Below are positions 35,038 to 45,033 of a stretch of 64,000 bases of DNA, piece by piece (the stretch's first letter is position 1; every line of letters begins with the position of its first letter). This stretch comes from Ephemerocybe angulata (taxonomy: Eukaryota; Basidiomycota; Agaricomycetes; Agaricales; Psathyrellaceae). The DNA lies in assembly GCA_013368325.1 (NCBI GenBank), contig JAACJK010000057.1:62001-126000 (forward strand), read 5' to 3'. The notes below the pieces were generated by a model. That model searched no databases and was not told where the DNA came from. It worked only from the letters and a program-made list of their open reading frames with translations. A program made the position numbers and the translations under genes.

Positions 35038-36312
35038 ATGCCAGAGACAGTTACTGTCCAATTTACCCGCCTCAGGAATGGTTGGCGAGACAGCATCGCA
35101 CACGGAGGAATCGAGACCTCTCTGGTCAGCCCGAGGACAAGCCTACCAGACGTTAGGCATGTTACCTCCTTCACTATATTCACCTCGAAGCCTTACTGAG
35201 CCGCTGTGCGTGTAGCGGTATCAACGTTAAACCATACGGGGCATGGTTCAACCACACCCTGGAAGAAATAAAGCGGCCTTACGAACTTAGGATGAAGGTG
35301 TTGGAAAAAGCAGGAAACCGTTGGCTTGCTCAGTACGTACTGTATTGGTGGACGCCGTCCTGACCTAACAGTCCCCGCAGCAGGCTCGACGAGGTACTTA
35401 CCACAGAGGGGCATGGGGTCATCGTAAACCCAGCCAGAGCCTCTCTGCTGAGGGCTCAAGGGCTACAGTCCCCTCTGGGTGTGTACCTCGTAGCTCCTCC
35501 CTCCAGGCTCGTGAGCAGGAGCAACGGCAACCCCAGGATGGCGGTATTCATCATGACAGGATACGCATCTGGGGCGCCGTTCGTTAAGGGAGGTGGGTTC
35601 CGCGCCGGTGATATGATAGATCACAGAATATCTCTCTGGCCTCTGGAAGGGGAGCTGCAACGCTCTGTCGCCTACATCGGAGCAGTCTCTCACCGACGCG
35701 ACATTGCGTTCAGCTTCGTCAACGGACAAATATCTTTCGTTACAAGGAGGAAGAGTAAGCACCGCGCATCACTGTGTTTCCTGAGACGGTATACTAAATT
35801 CAACTTGGCTGAGCAGTTACAGACGGCACTGAACATCACCGAAGGCAACACGTATTACCAGGAAGAACGTCAACCTATAGGCCTGATCCAGGTTATCCAC
35901 TTCCACTCTTGGACTCTGATAGCGGTCCGGAGGCGTACCATCTCGAAGAGCGAACTGAAGACGACCCTAGACGGTTCACAGCAGACATGGATTACCCTGT
36001 CTCGCTTCCCTTCGACTGTGACGGTACGTGGGCCCACCCAGACTCGCGCAAAGGCGAGGTTATGCAACAGAGCTAACAGGTGACGGAACAGTGCCCGTGT
36101 TCGACGCAACAGACCACGAGTTATCCTTTGCAGACGGAGGGAACGGGTGGAAGCAGCTTCACCTTCTTCCTCAGGTAGAAGGAAACATAGAATGCGGCTC
36201 TATAGTCACAGTCGGTTACACGGCCTTCGTGACGGATCCTGGTACTTTGTCGTCGCCGTGGAAGCTTAGCACGCCGCTGCAGTTCGTAATCGTGCACGGC
36301 ACTGCCGACTAG
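35038..36312 (+). CDS. Family C protein, member C6 (unknown function)
   Basis: Exons 35038-35156, 35216-35332, 35381-35754, 35823-36023 and 36092-36312 give 343 codons plus stop with phases 2,2,1,1. Exon 2 is 117 bp, as in C3 and C4. Motifs: GINVKPYGAWF, VIVNPARAS, RMAVFIMTG, DHRISLWPLEGELQRSVAYIGAV, ISFVTRR, DYPVSLPFD, VPVFDATD, SIVTVGYTA and LQFVIVH. Intron 1 begins GCATGT rather than GT; the exon end CCAGACGTTAG matches the C3 exon end (CCCGACGTTAG), which supports a GC-AG intron. The start is uncertain because in-frame Mets lie further upstream; the chosen one gives an exon 1 length close to C3 (119 against 116 bp). Confidence 0.75.
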
Positions 36313-37221
36313 TAGCAGATAGAGAGAGAACAAGCCTGTATTATCGATAGCCGCGAATCTGTTTAAACCTCAAATGACCAAGGAGAGATAGATCCGCGAG
36401 GAACCCCTCCACAGAGACACGATGCAGGGGACAGAGACCTGAGAGTGGTACGGTCCGCCTCGAGGACCTCAAAACATACTGAAGAGCACACGAAGTGAGG
36501 CTAGGCCCAACCAGATTAAGCCATACGAGCGTTCTACCCTCAAAGCACCGAACGCAGAGGGAAAGCATTGATTCCACAATAATAAGAAGCGCAAAAGAGG
36601 TGATCGGACGACCACTATCGAAGGCCGATCATTATTCTAACACAAGCCCCTACGCGCCCACAGGGATCAACAAGTGCAAACCGAGAAGCAGAGGCAAAGA
36701 CTCGGAGCTCACGCTGGGGTACGCGCCAAGACACGGACTATTGTCCATCCAGAGGTAAAGGAAATAATTCCGCCTACTTCACCAATCTAAACCGTTGGTG
36801 GACGACCAGACAGAAGTAGAGGAGAAAATGGCATCGAGCGCATGGGCTCAAGTAACACGCACACAACACAGACATAAACACTGGAGATGCATTCAGTCAA
36901 GAAGGGGGGAGCATGTTATCGAAAGTGGAAGCACGGGTCGTTGAGGGGGACAGGGAAGCCAGCGACTTGGTACGTTCTGGAGAGCGAAACCCAGCACATG
37001 GAAGCACCGTCGAAAAGCCGGACTCTAATTTACCACGACGCAACAATCGCGCCATCGACTGACGAGCCAAGTGAATCGAGGGCGCAACATAGAAGAGACC
37101 GTGCGACAGAACAGTCAGGATATAGCATACGAATGGAACACACGAAAGAGCATATAGTCATATAACACAGGCACGACGACAAGGAAGAGGTTGCATAGAG
37201 TAAGACATAAAAGTAGAGGAG
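36313..37221. other. Gene-poor interval between C6 and A2
   Basis: About 900 bp between convergent genes. Short frames only. No repeat or family motif noticed. Confidence 0.45.
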
Positions 37222-38845
37222 CTAAAAAATTGCGTTGGCACGAGGAAGAGAGGAGGAAGAGAGGACAAGGAGAGGAAGAGCCCGGGGAGACACTACATCG
37301 CTCAGAAATCCAGAACTATGAGAAAACGCATCAGCAGAGACGAGATGAAAGGGCGGAGACATACCTCGATGATTATTATTGCAAATGTAGAACCCGTAGC
37401 GTTCGCTACAGGCCGGGTCACACGCCAGAGCGGCACCTGACCGCCACAACATAATATCGGCCTCCTGCTGGCGTAGAACGAATCCGACCTCGGCCTTATA
37501 CTGAGGCCACTTGAAGTGAACAACATGATCGTCGAAAAGACTCCTGACCTTCAGAGGACATCGCTCGTCTACAGAGCAGTCATGCTCAGTATTGAGTTTA
37601 TCCCATATTTGGAACCCTCTCTCCTGATATTTGGCATAAAAAGAAGATAGAAGGCTAGTTGCTTCGTCGCCAGGATAATTCTTCAGTCCAATGCGGGACA
37701 GCGTGAGGCGGTGCAGCACCACCACGCCATGATGAGAGATATAATTCATGCAGAGCGTGGTGGGACACCGAAGAAGAGGTAGAACTGATCGCGAGGGCGA
37801 CACGAAAACCGTGACCTTCCTGGAACGAGCCGCGTTCGTCATTTCGTGAATCTCCTTTAACGGTTCGTCGGAAGGTCTCTTCGAGCCGTAAATCTTTGAA
37901 GGCGGGTGTCTGTACCTTTCTGTCCTACAGCCTCGCCCCCATGAATATGTCGTCTCGACCTTGGTGTATCCCTTCCGCCGGAAGAAAGCCACGGCTGCAG
38001 AACTGAACTCTGCCCCAACGAAAACGTCAAGCCCACCAATCGAATGGAGGCCGGGAAACAGCAGCGCCAAAACAGCGGACCCAGCGATGACGCCCTCCGT
38101 CCACTTCAGCATCTCCAGAACATCAGCCTTGCGAAGCGCGAAGAGCGCAACGAGATCTTCCAGACGGTCGTACAGGACCGCCCCAACGACATCGAAGGTA
38201 ATCAGCCCTCCATCGCAGAGCCGTGCGAGGTCCTCCACGGAAAGCCGTCGTAGAAATGTGGCTTTGTCGACATCCGTGAGAGAAGGAAAAGCGTCTTTTT
38301 AAGGAGCGTAAGCGCCACGAAGCAATAAAGCAGGAGCTGATGTCACACTTACTGGCGTCGCGATCAGTCAGACAATAAACTCGAGTAGGAGACGAGCAGG
38401 GCGGCATCAAAGACGCGGAGCCCGATTCTTCATCGTCATCGCCTTCTACAGAGTCAGAGTCGGAGCCCTGCACATCGACTGGCATAGGAGCATCTACACC
38501 TTAGATACTGATCAGCGAGAGTCACAAACGACAGAGCAAAGACAAAGGAGGAAAGAGAGAACACACACCAGGAGGGTCAGCGCTTACAACAGCGACACCC
38601 GTGTCTGGAAGCGACGTTGAACAACCCACGAGACTCGCGAGGGGGTCGTCGGAGAGTTCAGGAACTCCAGAATTATCCCCGGGAGACGAGCCATCGATGT
38701 TTTCAGTAGAAGCTGGGTCCAAAACCTGACCTGCAACAGCAGGCCGCACTTTCTTCACAAGGCAGTTAGGGCGAGCCAACTGAGGGAGAGACCCCAAAGG
38801 TCGACGACTCCTGGAGGATTTTTTCGAAGTCTTGTTGCTGGTCAT
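37222..38845 (-). CDS. Family A protein A2: nucleotidyltransferase-like, diverged motif
   Basis: Exons 38569-38845, 38353-38499 and 37222-38294 (minus) join to 498 codons plus stop. Exon 1 begins MTSNKTSKKSSRSRRPLG, a basic nuclear-signal-like start, then a Ser/Asp-rich region; exon 2 is acidic (DSDSVEGDDDEESGS). The helical segment before the motif (SVEDLARLCDGG) parallels A3. Around 213-231 lies VIAGSAVLALLF followed by GGLDVFV: the GS is kept, but the first Asp of the DxD seen in A1 and A3 is Gly here. A conserved TTLCMNYISHHGVVVLHRLTL block and Cys pairs (HDCSVDERC, CDPACSERYGFYICNN) follow. Catalysis is therefore unlikely. A TATATATA at 38930-38937 lies 85 bp upstream of the start. Confidence 0.72.
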
Positions 38846-38929
38846 GGCGAAAGCTGGGTGATATCGAGCTATAAAAAAGCGCTGGGTTAGACAGGGCGGG
38901 ATGCAACTAACGAAGCACCACATCGCCCA

Positions 38930-38937
38930 TATATATA
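38930..38937 (-). promoter_or_regulatory. TATA box candidate of A2
   Basis: TATATATA about 85 bp upstream of the A2 start codon on the minus strand, a usual distance for a fungal promoter. It lies just outside the tandem repeat that begins at 38938. Confidence 0.45.
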
Positions 38938-39248
38938 GGCCACCCCTACTGAGAACACTACAGTGACACCCAGACGGGCAACAGAGACGGAAGAGGTCCA
39001 AAAGCGGAACCCCGCGGCCTCCGAGCGGGGTGAAACACGTTTGAAAGAGCGGCGAAGCCGAGCCAGTCTGAAGACAGTTCGAGATATACAGGCCACTCCT
39101 CTTGAGAACGCTATAGTGACACCCAGACGGGGCAACAGAGACGGAAGGGGTCCAAAAGCGACTCCCCGCGGCCTCCGAGCGGGGTGAAACACGTTTAAAA
39201 GAGCGGCGAAGCCGAGCAGAAGGGTCAGTCTGAAGACGGCTCGAGATA
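38938..39248. repeat. Two tandem copies of a 153 bp unit upstream of A2
   Basis: Copy 1 starts at 38938 (GGCCACCCCTACTGAGAAC) and copy 2 at 39091 (GGCCACTCCTCTTGAGAAC). Both contain CCGCGGCCTCCGAGCGGGGT and end with a CAGTCTGAAGAC-type sequence. Copies differ at scattered positions and small indels. A long minus-strand open frame across them is a by-product of the repeat and contains no recognised domain. Confidence 0.85.
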
Positions 39249-39701
39249 GTAAATGGAAGAGAGCCATCGTTGCGCGTCCTCAGGATAGGCGCCGCGATAT
39301 TGAAACACCGCCGGAAATGCTTTCCGTACAATCACGGCAATTACCGAATTTAAACCGAGCAACAGAAAGAGCAAGTCAAAGAGACTCGGAGGCGACCACG
39401 ACATAGCGCCAATTACACGGCAACCCCGCGAAACGTAGAGAGAGATGGCGCTCTGTTGCATAGGTCAATCGAATATAGGCACGAATAGACAACGAGGAGT
39501 CGCTTCAGCGGGTTGTCCTCATAAAACACGGGCACACTCTTCAGTCGAGAGGAGAAGCGGAGAACGGCACGGTCGACCTGTATGCGTCCGACTTAGAGGT
39601 AGAGGGCGTTACTCACGCAGAGAGAAACTCGATAACAGAACACACACACTCGACTCAGCACGGGCAAATGCAAGGGCGGAAAGAAGAGACAAACATTCAT
39701 A
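39249..39701. other. Gene-poor interval between the tandem repeat and A3
   Basis: About 450 bp with no supported gene; it lies between the A2 promoter repeats and the A3 stop codon. Short frames only. Confidence 0.45.
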
Positions 39702-41089
39702 TTAGACCATAGGATTTGCATAAACATACAATGAGAACATAAGGGCAGACAGGCTAAAGATCAAACACTTCACAAGTCGTGTCAGTGCAAGTGCGGCGGA
39801 TATGGAGGAAGAATGGGACAAACCGCGACTTTGGTTATTGCATATATAAAACCCACACTTCTCCTCGGAGACCGTGACACAGCTCGTCGCGGCAGCGGAC
39901 CTCCACCGCATAAGTCGTGCCTCTCCGAGGCGGAGGTCGCAAGGAGATTCGTCGAGATGGGAAGGGAACCTGAAATGTTCGACGTGTTCGTCGAACAGAC
40001 TCCTCGATGTCTGGAGACAATCGCTGTCCCGTCCGCACGTGTGTCCATCTAGTGCCCGATCCAGGATCCGGAAACCCCTTCGCTCATACTTGGCGTAGCA
40101 CCGCCTGGTTCGATTGGTGATGCTCTCAGGAGGGTGGTTCTTGATACCAAGACGAGCCAGCGTCAAGCGGTGGAGGATAACGATGCCATGATGAGCGATA
40201 TAGTTCATTACCACAGTGGAATGGAATCGAAGGATAGGCAATACTGCCTTACCAACGGATACGATGACGTTGACCTTCTGGCCGGATCCGTTAATGAGTT
40301 CGTACACCTCGCTAATTTCTTCGATAGATCCTTTATTGAGGGTGGCCCGGACGAACGAAGAAAACGGTGGGACACCTTGATGCGACGGAGGGAGAGGCAT
40401 AAACGGGGAGGGGGAGACGAAGGGCAGGATGGATTGAGAAGGAGGGGAGAGTGTCCCCACGTCTCCACGCTGGATCCAAGGATACACCAGCTTCACCTGC
40501 GAGTACCCGTATCTGGAGAGGAAGCCCATGACCGAACCCTTGAAGTTTTCGGCGACGTACACGTCGATATCGCCAGGCGAGAAGGCTCCAGGAAAGAGGA
40601 CGGCCAATACCGACGATCCCGACACGACACACTCGGAAAGGTCAAGCATCTGTAAAAATCGCCCGGCCGGTAGGTCGAAGGAACCAACCATGTCCAGCAC
40701 ACGACGATGAAGAACCGAGCTAATGTCTTCAGCGTCGATATGTCCATCGTCGCAAAGCTGAAGGAGCTCGTCGACGCCTAAAGGAAGCAATGAATCGACC
40801 GTGTATTCCAAAGACATCCTGCCGAAAGCCACTAGGGACGAGAGAAAGCTCAGATCAAGTGGCAACTGCACGTTAGGCGGCCAGTACTCACCTTCTGCTC
40901 GCCTGTAGTTGTCTTGCTTGGGAGGAACCGAGGTTGTATCCAGATCGTCGACGGGGGAATCGGACGACGAACGGTTCGCGGGACCCTCATCATCGGAATG
41001 AAAGACGTCAACTGAGAGGAGATCATCGTCAGAATTTGACGAGAGGAGACCCGCGACAGAGACATACCTTCGCTGTCACTGGCACACAT
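39702..41089 (-). CDS. Family A protein A3: nucleotidyltransferase-like
   Basis: Minus-strand exons 41068-41089, 40892-41011 and 39702-40831 join to 423 codons plus stop; introns are 56 and 60 bp, GT/AG. The N-terminus is acidic (VDVFHSDDEGPANRSSSDSP). A helical, F-box-like segment GVDELLQLCDDGHIDAEDI precedes VVSGSSVLAVLF and GDIDVYV (GS near 119, Asp near 135 and 137), the GS...DxD nucleotidyltransferase signature. The later strand reads KVNVIV, with Asn where a third carboxylate is usual. The HSTVVMNYIAHHGIVILHRLTLARLGIKN block and Cys clusters match A2. A TATA candidate (41222-41227) and a pyrimidine tract lie upstream. Substrate unknown; catalysis uncertain. Confidence 0.75.
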
Positions 41090-41112
41090 ATTGAGGCGGG
41101 TTCAAGTGGAAG

Positions 41113-41227
41113 GATACGGGATCACAAAGTGAAAAGTGAAAAAGAAACGAAGAAAAGGAAAAATAAAATAAAAGACAGATAAACGAGCGAGAGTAGTCGA
41201 GAGACGACGAAGGGACCGACCTATATA
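41113..41227 (-). promoter_or_regulatory. A3 promoter: TATA candidate and pyrimidine-rich tract
   Basis: On the minus strand, TATATA (41222-41227) lies about 133 bp before the A3 start, followed by a strongly CT-rich tract (about 41131-41172). This order is typical of highly expressed fungal genes, so A3 may be well expressed; that is inference. Confidence 0.45.
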
Positions 41228-43459
41228 ACCGCCACGGGACCGGATCCGGAACAGGGTGCCACGAACCCAACACCACGATAGCATTAAGAAGAGAAGGAAG
41301 GAATCCAGCAAAACGGAGGAAACGGTCATGGCAGCGGATCAAGCAAGGCCGAATTAGTGAGGAAGCCGCGGCCCGAGGAGGAAGCCGCGATTTGGGCGCT
41401 TACCGTAAAAAGCTCGTGTAGAGGGATTTCCAGGAAACGGGAAGGCTAAGGACCTACGCGCTTCGCGTATCTCCCTTTGCGGCAAAAGGGAGCAACTAGA
41501 TGAAACCATACGTCAACTACCCGCGCAATGTACCGAGCGGTTGGGCAAAGAAGGCGACGCGAAAGCGCGCTAATGGAGACCCTGCTTCAATCACTCCAAA
41601 GCCGAGGGGCCGTGTGCATCTACAGAACCACGACAAGAAGGATGAGCCACAGGACGAACCGTCCATAGATTGGAGGTCAAACAAGCATGCTCATCGCAAG
41701 CGATAGAACCTGCGAGGACTCCGCGAGGTCCGTGGAGCACTAAGGATGAGTAAGCAACGAGAAGCTCGGAGAGACGCGAGACGAAACTCAGAAAGGCGAA
41801 ACCCGCAGGAAGAAAACGTTGAAAGAGGAGGCGGAGAAGGGAGACGGTCATCATACGGAGGGGAAGCCACGGCGTTCTGAAAAGCGGAAGCGCATTTCAG
41901 CAAACGAAGCGACGGAGATGCGTACAGAGACGTACGAGCGCAAGCTACTCTTAAATGAGACGGAAACGTTGATAAAACAAAACTTACTGTAAACATCAAT
42001 GCGAAGGAAGTACATAAACTCGACGTAGCAGGGCGATTCCATGTTTCAGGAGAGCGGATCTTCCAACACGAGGGCGAAACACAAGCGAAACATCACAAAA
42101 TGGAATGACGAAGAGCACATCCGCCTGAAAAACGGGATAACGAAGACCGAACCACGACATGATATGGAAGACGAATCCACGAAACAAACGTATTGGAAAC
42201 AAAGCAAATTATCAGCAAGAGAAGCGTGGATGCACGAGCGGACAGAAACATGGAAACGGAATGAAACATACCTACGGCAAGAAAGAACCCACGCCGGAAA
42301 GGCGATACGCGTTGTCAGAGGACGAGCGGTCAAGTACTTGGCGACAGAAGGTTGATCCGCAGAGGAAAACAGACAAGGCAGAGGAGCAGAGACAGAAAGC
42401 GGGGAAACGGCAAGAGCCGACGAAACGGCAGGAGGTGGCCAATGGAAAATCAAGGGCCACGAAAGGAAACTTGAGGGGCCAACGAACGAAATGGCAAGGG
42501 CCCAAAAAACGGCACGAGCTAACGAAATGGCAGGAGCCGACGAGACGACAGGCGCCAACAACGAACACGGGTAAGGACGATAGAGCGCGCGAGGGCCAAA
42601 AAATCGGCAGGAGCTAACGAAATGGCAGGAGCCGACGAGACAACAGGCGCCAACAACGAGAACGGGTAAGGACGACAAGAGCCGATAGAGCGCGCGAGGG
42701 CCAAAAAACGGCAGGAGCTAACGAAATGGCAGGAGCCAACGAGACGACAGGCGCCAACAACGAGCACGGGTAAGGACGGCAGGAGCCGATAGAGCGCGGG
42801 AGAGCCATCAAAGATGGGATCACAGACGACTCACTTTTCGATGTCTACAAAACGACTCCTAAACGGACTCGTAACAAAACCGGGTGCACGCTCGCTGCGC
42901 AACCCAGCGAGCAGTTAGGCTGTATTTTTGGCCCAAATAGTGAGCTAGATGATCCCAGAATACATTTCTCTCAGTTTGCTCATGAGCCCAAGAGGCGGAC
43001 AGTCCTGCAACTTCACCGTGCCTCAAACCTGCCTCCCCTCCTCCAAGTCGCACCCCGGCACCCAATCTTATCAGTCCGAGTATCAGACATGCTCCCCGCA
43101 ATCTCACCGAGTATCAGATTCTCTGAGCCAATCAAAATGCTCTCATAAATGGTGGAAATCAGGCTGTCAACGGGCAACCGCCGAGTATCAGAAAGAAAAT
43201 CAACGACAAATAGCGAGAATTCGCCATCACTGCTGTCATCGGGTGACGGCCGCATCGAACACTGGCACTGAAGTGAGCCCAACGGTGAGCAACCAAAAGT
43301 CTACAGAGCTTCCCTTTCTCCTCTTCTCCTTTCCTCCCTTTTCTTTTCTTTTCTTTTTCCCTTTTCGGGGGTAGGCACAAGCACCATTAACGCGCCCAGC
43401 GACAGATACCCACTACTGAAGTAGCGGGAATAAGGGCTATGTACGTGATTGCGTTTGCG
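41228..43459. other. Repeat-rich region without a supported gene
   Basis: Long open frames occur on both strands, but they run through low-complexity and minisatellite sequence and show no domain. The region holds the minisatellite near 42420-42810 and a pyrimidine tract at about 43318-43372. It separates the A/B/C cluster from the inverted duplication. Confidence 0.55.
42420..42812. repeat. Minisatellite with units of about 95-104 bp
   Basis: The phrase AACGAAATGGCAGGAGCC recurs at 42521, 42616 and 42720, each followed by GAC(A/G)GGCGCCAACAACGA-type sequence, an ACGGGTAAGGACG block and GAGCGCG. Shorter, more diverged partial units precede it from about 42420. Copy spacing of 95 and 104 bp reflects an indel (CAAGAGCCG). 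The repeat translates openly on the minus strand, which explains the long spurious frames there. Confidence 0.85.
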
Positions 43460-44229
43460 TAATCCTGTCGGACGGAATTCTAATTTCTGAGACTGCGATT
43501 GGCTGAGAGCTGGGAAGATCTGGCGCCTTCAAGCAGATGTAGACACAGGCTCTGACAAAGGAGGGAACGCCTCAGGATTCAAGAAAGCTCACATTCCCTC
43601 TCACCGCTTTTTCACGCCTCCAAGCTTCTATATCGTCGACCTCAACAATCTTTAGACCCAGCGTAATCTACGGTAACGCGCAAGACCACAAATCCGAGTA
43701 CACGACGCGACATGGGTTGACCTTGCAACCAAGCCTGGAGCATCATGGCCACGGAACGTGCCGACTTTGGATGCCCTCAAAGGTCTGTCAATGCCAATTT
43801 TCCTTCGTACAGATGGACAGTCCAAGCGCATGCCGTAATTCAATGCCATCCTGCTTCTATGTTATCGACCTATGTCTGTTATCCCTAAGAAATCGGTCAA
43901 GTATCTTGAGAGTGGCACGCCGGGTTGAACGAAGGACGCGAAATTGAGAAGGCTATAGGTGTGTTCCATTCAGGAGGGAGACCAAGGTCTGACCCCAGCG
44001 TTTCACAGGTCACTACCTATTGGTCGTGCAAGGTTCGACTTGCAGCTTGCACCAGCACCGGGAGGCCCTGAGCACCCTCACTTCGATGTATCGTGTCGTC
44101 GTGCCACGACACACGGATTCGTTTTCCTAGCTGCGCTGAGTATTGGCCCCAAAGAAAACGACACGAAAACGAGCCATCGCCCACCGGCCACCAGGAAGCT
44201 CTTGCTAGAGCATAAACCGTTGCGCCGCT

Positions 44230-44470
44230 CGCTGGCGACCGAAGTTCATGGCAAAGCCATAGCCGAGGCCGCGTGGATAGCGGTGGCATTCCTAGTTCGC
44301 TTGATTCTATTGCTCAGGCGCGTAGTTTCCTACTACCAAGGGCAGGAGCTATCGTCCCGAAGACTGGCGCGTGCATGTTGGTTGCCAGTGTCACACTCGC
44401 AACCAATATGCACGCACCAGTAGCCAGGGCTTTCAGCTTTGGCGCAAGATTGGCGCAAGACTTTACTTTG
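44230..44470 (+). pseudogene. Degenerate partial copy of the HMG-like gene's third exon
   Basis: Sequence from GTTCATGGCAAAGCCATAGCC (about 44245) to GGCGCAAGATTGG matches part of exon 3 of the downstream gene (about 45530-45735), with many differences and no open frame in register. The opposite arm lacks it at the equivalent place. Near 44368-44423 it contains an imperfect palindrome built from GCGTGCATGTTGGTTGC and GCAACCAATATGCACGC. Confidence 0.65.
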
Positions 44471-45033
44471 CACCACGCCTTCAAACTGGTGCAGACGTCG
44501 GAGTTGCGACGCACCGTAGACAAGCATGCGACGATTGGGACATACCTGTAAGGGCAGCTTGCTATGGGCAGGCCGCTATCGATACTTTTCTTTTATATCC
44601 ATCCGTTGCGCATCGGTATATTCCTATGAAGGCGTGAAGCTTACCATTACTCTCTCAGCAGGACCCTGAAAAGTCGCCTGGCTCTACGGCTTCTGCCGCT
44701 TTGTGCTGGGCTCCGACCACACCACGACCATGTTACATGGCATCTTACGCTCTGTGCACTTTGTTTCGGCACGCCGACAAGGTAGGTTTGGGTGTAGCGG
44801 GGACGCATTGGTTCACGCTCAGCGCTTGCTATGGGAGGGAGACCGCGACGCGCACACGTGACTTGTTTGATGCCGAGCCTCGGCAATCGCGGTTACTCAA
44901 CTGGGCAATCGCGCTCGTCCTGCCTTTGACCTCTTACTTCTTGCTCTGTACAGTTTCCTATACTTTTTCACGACTAATACACGCACACTTTGGCTTTATA
45001 CCCCATACCACCCCTGTAGGCGATCCCGTAGAG

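Noticed and set aside
9061..36312. Family C as integrated viral capsid genes
   Set aside because: Repeated copies with spliced, phase-conserved introns and no polymerase, helicase or virus-type neighbour make this unsupported.
38522..39331. 269-codon minus-strand open frame
   Set aside because: Most of it is the translated 153 bp tandem repeat, and its end overlaps A2 exon 1 in another frame. A2 splicing explains the real coding part.
42046..42678. 210-codon minus-strand open frame with repeated VGSCHFVSSCRF phrases
   Set aside because: It is the minisatellite read in a stop-free frame; other frames over the same repeat are also open.
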